Assembly (NCBI RefSeq): GCF_000313135.1
Contig: NW_004457730.1
Span: 5,127-36,656, forward strand
Source of the DNA: Acanthamoeba castellanii str. Neff
Lineage: Eukaryota; Discosea; Longamoebia; Acanthamoebidae
DNA length: 31,530 bases
Direction: 5' to 3'
The position numbers and the translations under genes were made by a program. Each line of letters begins with the position of its first letter. The stretch's first letter is position 1. The notes under the pieces are model-generated. The model saw only the letters and a list, made by a program, of their open reading frames with translations, made no database searches and was not told the origin of the DNA. Below, piece by piece: positions 10,708 to 23,948 of the stretch.

Positions 10708-10835
10708 ACATCATTTCGTAGAGACATAGATATATTGACCAATGTATGTGCCACGAGGTCGTGTGGAAGGTAACAGAGCGCCGCCATCGAGGAGCGTATG
10801 GCACGAACAGAAATATTTATAAGTAGCGGCAGCGC

Positions 10836-13800
10836 TCAGCTGTCGGTTGAACCTTCGCTCGACGCAGCGACCAGCTCTGCGTAGGTGCGATACAGCATCT
10901 TGATCTCGTTCGCCTGCGCGAGGTGATGGAGTGCGTGACACAGAGACGGGGTCAGCCCAAGTCGGAACATGAAGCAATCTATCGGCTGGGCGAGGTGAGC
11001 GAAGGGAGAAGACGGACAGCGCACCCATGGAGAATGGCAGGTGAAGCACTGGGGCTTGAACAGATCGCCCACGAATATGGCCCACGTGTCTTTGCTGCTC
11101 ATCGTCCATTGCGAAATGTCGCCGTAGCTCCACGCCTGGCACAACTCCTGAGACGCACAGACCGCGTCAGAGGGCAAACCCCACATTCATACGGCCGAGC
11201 AGGGCAACAACGCACCAGCGTCTGCGGGTGGTAGATGGCCACTCGATCGACGTTGATGGCGAGCAAGGCCTTCTCAGGCAGCTTGGAGTCCTTCGTCTGC
11301 GGGGAAGAAGCGGTACACGTGGAGAGCGAGCGCAAAGAGGTGTCAGCTCGCCCCGCAGCCGGCCAAGAGGCACTGGGGTAGCAGATCGGGGGCGTACCAC
11401 GATGGGGAACACGGTGGCACCGTAGAACTCAGATTTGAAGTACCGCTCCATCACCGCGCCGAGCGCCTGCCGCCACGCCTCCGCTTAGAAAATAGCCACG
11501 CGCACAGACGGAGGGGGTGAGACTTACCTGGAGGGTTGACTTCTCCTGATGGGCGTAGAGCGAGCCGTTCATCAACGCCAGCCACTGGTCGCCTGTGCGT
11601 TTGTTCATCACCGAGGCCGGAATGAAGTCCATAATCTGCTCACTGTTGGTTGTGTGCGTGGGGGGGGGATGGAAGTCAGTTATCTGTCCAACCAAGAGAG
11701 TTCTAGAGAATGATGACAGGTACGCTGTGAGACTACGCCACGCGCCGGGCTTGCGGGCCGTGGCGAGCAGCGAGGCGTATTCTACGGCGTCCGCCTCGCC
11801 CAGCGGCAGCACGCCCAGGATATCCTCGACGACCTGCTCGCAGAGGTAGTTGAGCGCCTCGCTGTCGGCGATCAACTCGTCGGCGGTGAATTCGTTGTGC
11901 ATCCACGTCAGCTTCTTGAAGATGAACCCGAACATGCGATCCACCTCGGGCAGCAGCGCTGCCGTCACGCCTGGCATTGACACACATTCACAACACCAAT
12001 CAGCCGCTGCCTAATGTTAAAATCAATTGCTGACGTGGCGAGAGCTGGTGCGACGTACTTCGCCTGAAGCGCTTGCTGCCACCAGCAGCGCCACCACTGT
12101 CGTCGCCGGCCGCGAGCATGTCGGACGCGAGCGTCAGCCGGCCGGACAGGGGTCGGACCCGCCGCTTGGTGTCGTAGTGGGTGGAGCGGCGTCGGTCCTG
12201 GCGCGTCTGCGCAGATGACGAGACCAGCTCGGCCGACGAGTGCGACGGACGCGCTGCGGTGTCAGATGATGCGGCGGTGGAAGCGGAGATGCCCTTTTCC
12301 CACAGCGCCAAGGCGTCGCAGACCAACAGCGTCTGCTTGAGCGGGTAGCAACCTGGGGAATGTGGAGCGTCATCAGCAGCAGCCGGTGCGCGGTTCGGTG
12401 TCGACAGATTAGCGTACCATCGAGCCCGCTCTGCCAAAGGCCCCAGCCTTCAGTGAACTTGGCCGGAAGACCGAGCTTGGTAGCGAAGTCCTTGGACGCC
12501 TGTCGAAACATAGCGTGCAATTTAACACAGGGCTCTCTGGGGAGCCAGGTGGTTGCCGGCAGTTGCGGAGCTAACTGTACCTCTTGTAGCGTCGTGTGCG
12601 ACTCGATCGCAAACGCCTTCACGTCGCCATCGGGCAGCTCCACCATGCACATGATCGGCGTAGAGTCGGCCAGCGCCCTTTTTGATGGAGTGCCAACAAA
12701 GAGGGTTACTCCCTTGTGGGCCACGCCACAATAAATACATAAATAAATATACAAAGGCAGCACGAAAGAAATAAGGTACTTGATCTCAAAGATCGACGGC
12801 GCCTGCTCGCGCTCGTGGGCCACTTGCATGGTCTTAAGCAGCCTTCTGAGCACGCGACGCGCGTGATCCGCCGACACTGCATCTCGATCCTACACGATTG
12901 ATGACAAGTGAGGCGAATCAGCAAATTGTGTGCACGAGCGCGGTAATCCGTGTGCGGTGGTGCGTGGCGTGCGTGCGTGGCGTGCGTGCGTGGCGTGCGT
13001 GTCTCTGTGCATGCGCCTGTGTACCGAAGATAGGTCGGAAGCCTCGGCCAGGAACTGTGTGAGATAGGGCGAGAACGAAGGTGAACCAGTGAAGCATGCC
13101 ACACAGAGGCCCATCAGTTCAAATCCCTTGAGCATCGAACCACTGCAAGGGAAAGATCGAGGTGAGTGAGCACACAAAAGTGTGTCGGAAAAGGCCTAGA
13201 GCTCCCCTCGCCCACTAGGGGTTTGCTTACCTCTTGGGGTTGTTGTTGGTCTGTTTGATGAGCTGGCAGTAGATCTCGTCTCGCAGCAGAACCTCATCGA
13301 GGCCCTCCTGGACGATCTCCTGAGCCAGCTTCGTTCGATCGGACTTGCCCAGCGGGAAGTCGCCCATGAACTTCATTATGCCTGCCGAGGGTTCGCACCA
13401 TTGTCAGCATCATCGGTCACTCTCTGGTGGCTCAAGGCCTGGCTGGCCTTGATTAATGTATTGTCGTACTGGTGAAGATTTTCACGGCCTGCTTTCCGAG
13501 CTTCTCTTTCTTTTCCTTGCTCGACACTTCGTTGAAGACGAGCAGAGGCACCTTGATCGGACTCTGCGATTGCGTGGATGCGCGTACATGGTCACGTGTG
13601 TGTCTGATGGCGGAAGTGATTTGGCTCTGGGGCCACTCTAGTAGTGCGTACCATAGAGAACGACAGCATCTCATTCGGCGAAGCGTTGTTGGACACCTTC
13701 CATTTCATGAGCGTGCCGGACTTGGAAGTTGACGCCTTGTTAAAGTTGTACTCTGCCCACGCGACCATCGTGTGTGCTCCGCCGGCCTTGCCCACAACGA

Positions 13801-16800
13801 CTTCAAGAAAGAAAGGTATTAGTTTCAGACCAACATTGACGCTCTGCCCATTCGGGGTGCCTCTTACCTTCAACCCTCTTCCCTCTTGCTGGAGAATAGA
13901 AAGACCCCGACGGGAGGGGTTCCTCCTTGTTATTGTTGCTGCTCTTGGTGCTCGCCTTGGTATCGCCCAGCAGCAGAGTGCCGAGGGCGCGCAGGGTCGG
14001 TGTTCTCTTCCGCGAACTCGTTTCCTTCAGCCGAGAAAACCAGATATGAATGTTAGCCACATATCGCGCACGCCACTCACGACAGTGGCCTGACGGCCAA
14101 CTCCAAAAGACACACCGCAACACGGTGCCAAGTACCTTCTTCTTTTTGGACGAGGTCTTCGTCTCCTCGGGGAGGGGGATGGGGCCGGCCCGCATGGTGG
14201 AACCGGAGGCCTTCTTCCTCCGCTCGGAATGCGGTTGCATGGGAATGAGTGACAAGTCGGCTGAGTCCGTGAGGATGAACTCGGTCATGGCCACGGGGAA
14301 CATGCCCTGCTTGCCCTGCACCTCGCCGAGGCACCAGCCGTCGATGCTCCGCTCGATGATGTTGATTATGGCACCCTTCTCGAAGCTCAACAGCGACTCG
14401 TCGTCCACCTTGTAGTCGAGCAGCGCACGAGCGTACTTGGCCTTTTCTTTGAGCTTGTCCACGTAGCTCGTGAGCATGTAGCTTACGTCGTCACCCTTGT
14501 TTGTGTCGTTGGCGGCGTCATGTGTTAGGAAGGAGACTTCGACAAATTAACAGTTAGTTAACACGGAGGAGAGGGGGGAGTACCAGGGTGGTTGGGAAAA
14601 CGAGGTCCATGGCCGTGTTGTTGCTGTGGAAAACGGTCATGTAGAGCTCGGTGCTGGAGTAGGACCACTCATAGACCTTGCTGTAGTCGAACTTTAAGAT
14701 TTGCTCCTAGATGATCAAACATGAGGATGCGGTGAGTCAGAGTTGCACTCCCTCATCTTTGCTTCGGTGGCCGCGCGCATACCTTGGTCTCAAGGTTGTA
14801 GAACACGACAGCGGTAGCGCCGATGAGGAGTGCAAACTTGTCGGGAAGTCCAAGAGGCTGCACCCTCGGAGCCTCGCCTTCGCGGGGCGGCGGAGTCTGC
14901 GGGCGATTCCGTTGATGAGCGACATATCACATAAGCAGGGCAGTAGAAAAACGTACGGAGATGATGAATGGTAGGTGGCCGTAGAAGGGCAGTTCGGAGG
15001 CCATCTGCAGGTAGGCCTTCTTTGCACTCGCTGGGTCGACCCCGACGAGCTTTTCGTGCTCGGCAGCAATCTTTGGGTAGTGAGGATTAGCCTTGCTCCT
15101 TTGGGCAAGAGGAAACGTGAACGTGAGGCTACGTACTGCCCGAGGCCAATAGCTCGCGTCCCGCGCGTTTAGCATCTCCTTGCTGAGCAGTTGCGGCCTG
15201 GGTTGAAGTGGGTTAGTTTACTGGGTGAGTTGGGAGACGAACAATCGAGTTGGGGGCACGTGCAGCATTTCGGTGATGTTGAGCTTGGGGTCGTGATCGC
15301 CCACTTGATACTGCAGTTGAATGGCTGCAAACTTGGAGGTCTGTGTGCACCAAAGAGTGATGAGCGCTAGTACGTAAGAAGTTCAGCTTAGTTGGGGGTA
15401 CGTACCTGAGCCAAGCTGCACCAGAGTCGACCGCAGCGCAAGTCGTTCTGCGCCTGCCAGCAGAGCAGGTTGATTTCGATGTCGTCGCGACGCTCGGGTG
15501 GACCCTCGAAGAAGAACAGCTTCTTAAGGACGAACTGGACATCGACATCGATGATATGGATGTTCTTGCTCAACTTCATCGACTTTTTGAGCTCCTCATA
15601 CGTGGCCAGTATGTCCACGAGTCGGTCGTTCGGCCGCAGCAGTTTATCTGGAATGCAACGTCGATCAATGCCACGCGCCCCAGTGAGGAAGGGAGAGGCA
15701 AAAGCAATCAAAAGCAATCAAGGGCACATACAGGTATGGTCGTTGTACGTGACGAGGAGCGACCACCCGTGGGCGTTGGTGATTCGTATGCGCTCGCACA
15801 TGGACGCCAGCACATCGGACACTGCGCAGCGGACAAACCACGTGTCATTTACTACACTGCGCAGTGCGAATTGAGTGCAGGAGAAAGAGAAAGAAACCTG
15901 TGGTGGCAGCGTCGACGTAGAACGCCGAGGTACGACCGTCCATCATGCAGAAACGGCACACGATCTTCTCCATTTGCTGTGTGTAGCGCCCAAGGCTTGA
16001 GTTAATGTTTGAAAGCCCATTGGCCGGAAGAGAACGGAGAAAGTACCCCTAGTGCTTCGAGCTCGGTCACGGAGGGCACCATCCGCCGGTCGCCCTTCTG
16101 GAACGTGCGTCGCAGCGCTTTGAGGGTGAAGGCAGCCAGGGTGCTCACGTCCCTGTTGCCGTAGAGCGGGAACATGATGGTGCGATCGTCGAACTTCTTG
16201 GGCTCGTGGGCGAGATCGAGACGCCTCTCCTTCTCCTTCTTCCGCGACTTGTTGGCGCTCGCGATCAGTCTGTTCTCCTCTTCGCGCACTTCGGCCGAGC
16301 AGTGCATGTACAGGAACGACAGCAGATACTTCGTGAACGACGTCGGTGGCCTGCAACGAGTGAGAAAGTAACGCCACGAGGTCAATAAAGCAGATGTGGT
16401 AATAGAATTGACGCCGTACCTGAAGGTCGAGCAGCAGAAGAGGATGAGCTTCCAGATGTTGAGCGCAAAGTGCCTGTGGTGAGGAGGTCAAAGGATGTGA
16501 GTTGAGAGCAGAACAGTAATTTGAGGAGGCGGGGCAAGCCCGTACGTTCCGCCATTGCGATAGAGCATGCGAAGGAGCTGGCAGAAGATCTCCTCACGCA
16601 TTTCGCGCGTTACCAACCCCTGTGGTGAGAGTGTGGTGAAGAAGATTCAGAAGAGGTCGACAATCATAGTGGAGAGGCTTGGAAATTACCTTCAACAGCA
16701 CATATCGCGCAGCGGCATGGTCCTCTTTCTCCATCCACAACAGTATCTCTGTATTATTAGGGGATAGGAGCATGAGTTGCAATTGAATGCCGGGTACTGC

Positions 16801-19800
16801 CAGGTTCGCACGTACTCCGCGAGATTTCAATGGCGATCTTGGATTTGTTTTCGTCCTCGCCCACCGTTCGCGTGAGCGCGCCAGCGAGCGGTTGCTGGGA
16901 TGGACCATTGGGGGAGGGGGCAAGGAGCATGAGCAAGAACTGCCATCAGTTAGAGTGTCAGATAAGAAACCGCGCACGTACCATGGAGAAACAGAGCAAT
17001 TGGCCGGCGGTGACAGTCTTCCGGCGGAACACGCCTGATGTGTGCTGCGAGAAGTTACGGATGGCGTAGCTGTGGAAGTTGAACAGCTTGGCTGACTCTT
17101 CGCCGATCAGCAGATCGTCCCTGTCGTTCAATAAGTGAAGTGAGCACAAACAGGGTGCTGCATAGGCGCAGCACCACCACTAAAAGTGCATGGTTGCGTA
17201 CTCGTGCGAAAAAGGGTCGACTTGCGGCTTGCCCACCTCGCGCTCCTTCACCTCCGCCACTTCTTCGCCCTTGGTGTGTTGGGCTGACGAGAATGAGGCG
17301 GCGAAGCTCCTGAGAGATTCCTCCGGTCAACCACGCTCGGTCATGGACAATGATGGGGCTTGGGGACGAGATACCCGGATTTGCCTAGAGGCGACGCTCC
17401 GTTCTGTTCGAACTCGGCTTGTAGTGCGATCAGCTCCGTTCGTACGCCGAGCTCCTCGAGCTGCTGGTTTTGAAGCTTCATGTTGACCTCCTGCTTGAGA
17501 TCCTCCGCCGCGTCGTCTTTCTTCTTTTTGTTTTTCTGGTGCTGCTCCTTCTTCTGCTCCTCGTTTTTCTGCCGGTCACGCTCGGCGGCAGCCGTGTCCG
17601 CCCTATCGCGTGTCTTGCGCTCACGCGCCGCGGCTTGTCGCCTCTTTGCCTGCAATCTGCGCCAGGCACACTGCAGCAGATCGCCGAGTCAGTCGGCAAG
17701 AAGGATGTCCTGTACACTACGCTGATCGCTTCGTGTGCTTCTCTGTGAGACTGCAGTGGGCAGTGCCAAACCTGAATCGAGATCGCCGCCCTTCGCTTTT
17801 TGAGATACCGCTTGCGCACGATGCAACATCGCATACGATTCTGCATGAACCTGACCAAGCACAACGACCGCTTGAGGCGCCGCCTGGTCGAGAGTTGTCG
17901 CAATGTGTGAGTTATAGGGCAAAAACAGAACAACACTCTCAGGGTAGGGATGTAACTTACCTGGCCGCAGCCATTCGCACCGTCGACTGGATGAGAACGG
18001 CAGCCTTACGGGCTTTGCGATACTTCTTGCGCTCCGTGTATCCCCGCCAATGCTGCAAGCCAGTGGTGGGAAGCGCGTAGGAAAATGAGGGTGAGTGAGT
18101 GCTGCATGACCGCCTTACCCATGCGATTGGAGGGGAACACACCTTTTGTAGCGTGATCACATGGTCCTTGAGCATAATCAGCCTTCGCTCTTCCAATTTG
18201 GCGGACTGTGTACAGTTGGTGTTGAGTCAGGCGTTTGGCAACGTGTTAAGGCGCACAATAAAAAGGCAACGAAGGGCCGCACCTGCTTGTCTCTCATAAA
18301 TAGCTTCGTTTTGCCCACCTGGAAATCGTCGGGGCTGGTTAGCCCCTGTCCCTTCAGGGCGTCGAGCAATATCTTGAGCCCTGATTTCACCATCTGAGAG
18401 CGCCAGTGAAGACCAGGTTAGTGAGAAGGCCCCTCCGCTATAGGAACGGGAAATGCAGCAATCAGGGTAGATCGGTGTCATTACCTCGAGGTTTTCTCGT
18501 TCCAGCACAAGATCGCGCGTCTGTGGTGCGAGGCACTTGTAGTTGCGCCAGAAGACGTCAAAGGTCAACCGAACAGGAAACCCCGCCTTCCTGGAAGATT
18601 GGCAATGGGAGAATGCCTGAGTCAGCAACATTCGTGAAGTTGGGGCAGGCTTGGAAGAGAAGAAACCTGATCTTGATGGTCTCCATCATTCCTGCATAGC
18701 GCAGCTGGTTCAGCACGAGATCGCTATCGAACACTGCTGGCAGTTTCAACACATTGGGCTTCAGACAGCGCACATAGTGCGGAGCCGTAGCAGTCAGAGT
18801 ATCCATAAGCGTGCGAAGTTGAACCTGTGAGGAGAGATCTCTGAGTCAACCATCAGCTGTATAATCGGACGATGATGTGGCACATACCCTAAAGGACGAA
18901 ATGATGCTTGATGCGGACTTTCCGCGCATGGTGCTGTTAGAGTTGGAACCCAGCGATTGCGCCAGAACCCCGGTTGAGCGTGCGCTGGGAGGAGCCACAG
19001 TTGCCGCATTTTCCTCTTCGGAGAACAGCGCGTTGAGGAGGCGAAGATTGGACGTATTCATGGCGGCGGCCATGTTCAAACTGAGCGAGTCCCTGTTCTT
19101 CTCCAAGAACTCGCTTACTTCGTAACTCACCTGCACGTAAGAGATTTTCAGCTGATGATCACCGCTCGCCTACTAAGCCACCCAGGTGCCGTACGTCTCC
19201 GGCGTAATGTTTAAGGATGAAGTTGTTTCCGCGACGCCGCGGCATCTCATAGTTCTTGTGCTTGTTGTGAGCCTCGTTTATCTTCTTCAAGAAGGATTCG
19301 TCCGTTCCTTTCGGAAACCTCGACTCTTCATCCAAAAGAGCCAACACGCCTGGCGGACGAAGCTGCAAGAACGATTCGAGCAATTAGAAAAATGAGCAAA
19401 GCAAGGAGATGAAATGAGCGATCATCCAACCACACAATCGTACCCCTTCTATCAGGTCAAGGCAGCTCTGGTTGTCGGTGAACGGAATGCTTTCCCACTT
19501 GACCCCTTGCGATTCATATTCCTTCTGCTCGAGCTTGAAGATGTGCTGGGTGAAGTGTTGCTGAAGCGCCTCGTTCGTGTAGTTGATGCACAGCTGCTCC
19601 AAGCTGTTCCACTTCACATACCAAGCTGGCTAGCGTCAGCAATCACCATGGGCACAGCCCACCAGAAAGAAGAAGGCCTTACCGCAAAGTTCTCAAAGCC
19701 AAAGATGTCCAACACGCCGATGAATCTATGCTCTGTCGGCTTCTTGCCCTCGGGCAGCTCTTCTGGCTCTGCCGAGATCGAGGCGTTGATTTTGCCCACC

Positions 19801-21584
19801 AGCCAGTTGAATAAGCGGTCGTATAGGGATTTGGCCAGGGTGTCGCGAGCATCGGTTGCCTAGGCAGATGGATGAATGGAGAAAATCAGAACAGCAACCA
19901 ACGATGACACGGTGAGGACAACGAGTGCGAACCTCTTCTCGCAACAAAGGCTTGAACATACGCTCTTTGCCCACGTCGATGAGGCGAGAGGTCAGCGCTG
20001 CCTTCAGATCGTCGTGATCAACCCGCAAGAGGTTTGACGCCAGCCGTAAGCCTGACGTGTTGTTGAGTGAGTGGCGTCCGTGCAGTACAACCAAAAACAT
20101 GGTGCACCACGTACTTTCTTCATCGTGCACTACCGCCGTGTTCTTTTCATTAGTACCGAAGGTCACGTTGCCCAAGTGCAATATAGCAGCCAACACGGCG
20201 AAGATGTCGCTTTGCTCCTCCTCCGTGATCCCGAGCAGGGCCATGGCAGTCTACACGGAATGGGGGACATAAGTGTTGTCACATTTGGCCAGCGTTGTGA
20301 GAGGACGAACCAGCATGCGTTGCCAGTCCTGCTTATCGTTCACGTTCGGAATATAGTACACGCCGCTTTGGTTCAGATAGTGGAACTCAGACATGTCCTT
20401 GAGCCCATACAAGTCTTAAAAAAAAGCAAGTCGGGTCAGCAGCGTCAGGCCACGAAAGGATGGAAAGGTTTGGAGAGTCAATACTCTTCATGTCGGGAGT
20501 GCAGCCCTCGGAAAACATGTAGAAGATGTGATAGTTCCTCTCGCCCTGAGCCTGCTTGACAATGCGAGACTTCTCCAGCAGATCTTCAAGTATTGATGAA
20601 GATCACAATGGCGGCGTTAGAATGGGTCACAGGCCTAAACCCGTGCGCGGAAGCCGCGTACAATTGGTGATGCGTGCTCCCTTGATCCCAGAGCAATGCT
20701 CATCGAACTGAATCTCCACGTATCGTCCCTGCATTCATAAGCACAGTACTAGTATCAGCCAGCTTTACTCCATCGTACACACACCACACGTGCGTCCATC
20801 AACTTTGGTGTGAGTGTTACGTACGAAGCGTGAGGAGTTGTTGTTGCGGACGGTGGCGGCATTGCCGAACGCCTCCAGCACCGGATTGGCCTCAAGTATC
20901 TTGCTCTCAACCGACGACTGCTTGTTCGTCCGCTGCGCCAGGAACTGCATGATAAGCTTGGTCGCTTCTGTTTTGCCCGCGCCCGACTCTCCACTGCACG
21001 ATCCATTGATTAAGCAAAATGTATATTTTATAATTCGATTCAAACAGAGCAGAAGGGCAATACCTTATAATGACGGACTGGTTGCGCTTGTCAGCGACGA
21101 GGGCCGAGTAGGCCGCGTTCGCCACAGCAAAGATGTGGGGCGGCAGCACGCCCATACGTTGGCCGGCATATTGCTTCAGCAGCTGGTGCGTGTAGATTGG
21201 CAGATGCTCGTAGGGATTTACTGACACCAAGATTGAGCCCGTGTAGGTCTGCTCATCAGCCCACCCCGGTTAGGGCTTGCGTGGAATGCATCGAGGACAA
21301 AGAAAAATCAACCACAAAAATCTGCGCTACACGATTTTACAATCGATTTTTAGGAAACGTACGTAGATGAGCTTGCTGTCGAAGCGGCGCTTGAGGTTAG
21401 CAAGGATCGTTTCCTCGGACAGCTGTTCCAAAGTGATCATGTCCTCGATGCCGTTCGGGGGCAGCGCGTTGAGCATGGCCTCGGTCAGCACAATCGGAGG
21501 AGGGGCCACCGGTACCGGCGACATCGACACGCTCTTGCGCCATCCGGCCCCAGGTGTCGAGGGGCTGATGAAGGAGCGCGACAT
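10836..21584 (-). CDS. unconventional myosin, class VII-like (motor-IQ-MyTH4-FERM-SH3-MyTH4-FERM)
   Basis: Actin-based motor with a membrane-linking tail. The ATG is at 21584 (first exon 21363-21584, 74 codons, opening like other amoeboid MyTH4 myosins with [17 protein letters not shown]). Motor: P-loop GESGAGKT at 20969-20992, switch I NNNSSRF at 20825-20845, switch II DIFGFE at 19692-19709, converter and VGKTKLF to about 18300. Neck with IQ-like helices about 18200-17750. Highly charged helix ([16 protein letters not shown]) 17690-17380. First MyTH4 about 17250-16030 ([17 protein letters not shown]). First FERM 15975-14585. SH3 14435-14267 ([18 protein letters not shown]). Second MyTH4 13880-12780 ([18 protein letters not shown]). 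Second FERM 12700-10836. Exons checked to the base at both ends (including 21064-21248, 20825-20993, 11398-11466, 11216-11296, 11025-11147, 10836-10913) join in phase. The product is roughly 2,300 aa, estimated. No broken frame was found, but I did not fix every one of the many small introns. Confidence 0.9.
12055..12290 (-). other. Ser/Arg-rich insertion inside the second FERM domain of the myosin
   Basis: Within one exon, after the FERM segment [13 protein letters not shown], about 75 residues rich in Ser, Thr, Ala and Arg (including [15 protein letters not shown]) precede the next exon, which resumes the FERM fold ([12 protein letters not shown]). It is predicted to be disordered and may hold phosphorylation sites. 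The insertion is seen; its role is inferred. Confidence 0.6.
12958..13002. repeat. GCGTGCGTG tandem repeat in a myosin intron
   Basis: Repeated GTGGCGTGCGTGC units inside a myosin-gene intron, between the MyTH4 exons near 13020-13135 and 12775-12890. Confidence 0.65.
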
Positions 21585-22161
21585 CTCTCCCTTCTTCCTC
21601 TCCCCCTGGTACAGCCCCAAATTCGCTCTTCTCGAGAGGACGACGGGAGCTAACACCAGTTGAAGAGCTCACCCAACACACCAGACCAAGTTGATGGATA
21701 AAGGGACGTCTTGTGCGCTTGTTGTGTGAATGCAATCGCGGCCTTTTCTCTGCGTTTCTTTTTCTCCTATAACCATTGTTCGCCTCCAGGGAACCACTTG
21801 AGCCCTAACAAGGTGAAGCTGTGGCCTCAATTGGAAGGTGCGTTACCGGCCAAGTTGGGAAGCGGTGTCCGCTGACGACCAGGCTGCGGGCCTCTCTGCG
21901 CTGTACCGGGCGGTAATTGCTCCGGCCGCGGTGCTGCTCCAACGACAGTACGACCTCGCGGCCGGGTTGTCCCTTCGCGTAACAAGACCTGCGCTGGTGT
22001 CCAGCCAACCAAACCAATTCATTTGATTTTAAAGTCCGTCCAATCGCGTCGCGTCTACGAATCCACGCACATTGAAGGCACCAAGGCCGCGTTGTCTTCT
22101 TCTCACCTTCACTTGTGCTCTACACCAAACCACACTCGCCACTCGTCCAAACCACCAAAAG
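21585..22161. promoter_or_regulatory. divergent intergenic region, myosin / paralog 2
   Basis: A 577-bp region between divergent starts. It holds a CCAAT at 22040-22044, about 70 bp upstream of the initiator-like motif of paralog 2. A 62-codon plus-strand frame at 21838-22026 lacks any recognisable feature and is not called. Confidence 0.4.
22113..22125 (+). promoter_or_regulatory. initiator-like motif upstream of paralog 2
   Basis: TTGTGCTCTACAC, ending 36 bp before the ATG at 22162. It matches the consensus YTGTRCYMTACAC shared with paralogs 1 and 3. Confidence 0.45.
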
Positions 22162-23948
22162 ATGGCCAACGTACTCACTGGATCGAACGATAAGGAGAAG
22201 CTGGATGACCTCATCACCCGCACCCACAAGGACCAGGCCGTTTGGTTCCTCAATGCCGTCTGGGAGGTACGCCGCCGTCACTGGCTTCTCGCTCTCTTTC
22301 TGAATCTTTTTGGATTTTCATGTCTTCCGTTCGTTCATCTTTCCGGCTACCTCAGGTAGGTTCCAAGTGCGGAAATCTAATCTTTTTTGGTCCACGCTGC
22401 GCAGGATTTCGGCGCGAAGGAGGCGGAGAAGGTGTGGTCGTTCGTGCACAAGGCCATCGAGCTCGACGAGGCCAAGCGCGCCGAGGGCTCCGACCTCGAC
22501 GAGTTCCAGGCCCACCGCTTCCTCGAGCACTTCAAGGAGACTCTCACCGTCCAGGTACCCCCCCCCACCACACGCACTCAAGCCCCCGCGCCCGTTCTTT
22601 TCCGCTCTCGCTTCGTTCTTTTTGTCGCCGTCACTTTCGCTCTTTCTTTCGCCGCGTGCTGCGGGCTGGGCGCTAATTAATTGGCTGTGGTCAACAGGCG
22701 ATGAGGGACAAGCTGAGGTCGACGGGCGCCATCGTGGGCACCGTCAAGCGCGTGCCGCTCACCCACATCCTCACCTTCAAGTACAACGTCGATTGGCACG
22801 CGCTGGTCAACGCGCCGCAGGGCTCCAAGGAGGAGATCGAGAAGGCCGAGAAGGTGTTCAACGAGGTGCAGCGCGCCTTCGAGGAGTCGGCGGCGCGCGA
22901 CGCCGAGGCTGCGGCGGCCCTGTCGGAGGCCACTTCGCGCGAGGCCGAGGCCAAGTCGCGCGAAGCGGCTGCGCTGGCGGCGGAGAACGAGGCCAAGGCC
23001 CGCGAGGCCGACGCGCTTGCGGCCGAAGCCGACGCCAAGGCCAAGGAGGCGACGCGCTGGCCCGTGAGGCCGAGGCCAAGTCCCGCGAAGCTGCCGCCCT
23101 CCAGGCCGAGGCCGAGGCCAAGCAGCGCGACGCCGAGGCCCAGGCCTCTGCCGCGGAGGCCCGCCGCACGGAGGATCAGGCCAAGGCCGAGGAGGCCGAG
23201 GCCACGGCCCGTAACGACGAGCTGCAGGCGGCCAAGGCCGAGCTCGAAGCCGCGCTCAACGAGCTCAAGGCGCAGGAGGACGCCTTCAACGGGCGCACGG
23301 CCGAGCTCACGCGGCAGTCCGAAGAGGGCAGCGTGGTGCAGAAGAACCGGGCCAAGAACGAGCTCGCCCAGCACCTGTCGTCGGACCCGCTGCCGCTGCA
23401 GGCGGGCCAAGATCACACAGGAGGCCGCCGTGAAGAAGGCCGACCGCGCCGCTCAGGTGGCCCAGGCCGCTGCCGACAAGGCCACGGCGGCCAGGACCGT
23501 GGCCGAGGACGCGCGCAAGGCCGCCGATGCGTCGGCGCAGCAGGCTTCGCAGGCCCGCGCCGCCGCTGAGGAAGCCTCACGACAGGCCACCCAGGCCCGT
23601 TCAGCTGCCGAGCAGGCCGCCGCCCAGGCCTCGCAGGCCCGCGCCCAGGCCGAGGAGTCGGCCCGCCAGGCCTCGAACGCCCGCGCCGCTGCCGAGGAGG
23701 CGGCGCGCCAGGCCACCCAAGCCCGCGCCGAGGCCGAGCAGGCCCGCGCCAGGTCGGAGGAGGCCAAGGCGGCGGCCGAAGCCGCTGTAGAGGAGGCGCG
23801 TGCGCGCCTGGCCGAGGCCGAGGCCTACCTGGAGGAGGCCAAGCAGAGGCTGCCCAAGGGCGCCACGTGGTGGCTGGAGCGCGAGCTGCACGAGCGTCGG
23901 GCTTACCTGCCCGCCAGCAAGGGCGGCTACAAGAAGGGCACCCACTAA
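22162..23948 (+). CDS. Ala/Glu-rich coiled-coil protein, paralog 2 of 3, with compensating frameshifts
   Basis: Three exons at exactly the positions used by the other paralogs: 22162-22266, 22405-22554, 22698-23948; 501 codons. The N-terminal module (MANVLTGSNDKEKLDDLI) and the C-terminal signature (WWLERELHERRAYLP, GGYKKGTH) are intact. Compared with paralog 3, one base is missing at about 23050 and one is gained at about 23399-23402. Between them the conceptual product leaves the acidic coiled coil and reads about 117 residues rich in Arg, Pro and Ser (roughly residues 203-320). The ancestral coil is still readable in the next frame (EAEAKSREAAALQAEAEAKQ). The frame is restored before ITQEAAVKKADRAA. 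It could be a real divergent allele, a decaying copy, or two sequencing or assembly errors in a GC-rich repeat. Expression and function are unknown. Confidence 0.72.
23050..23402 (+). other. frame-shifted segment of paralog 2
   Basis: The DNA is closely similar to paralog 3 (28052-28405) but is read in a different frame because of a 1-bp deletion at the left end and a 1-bp insertion at the right end. The net change in length is zero. Confidence 0.8.

Noticed and set aside
21838..22026. 62-codon plus-strand frame upstream of paralog 2
   Set aside because: No recognisable feature; it sits in the divergent promoter region.
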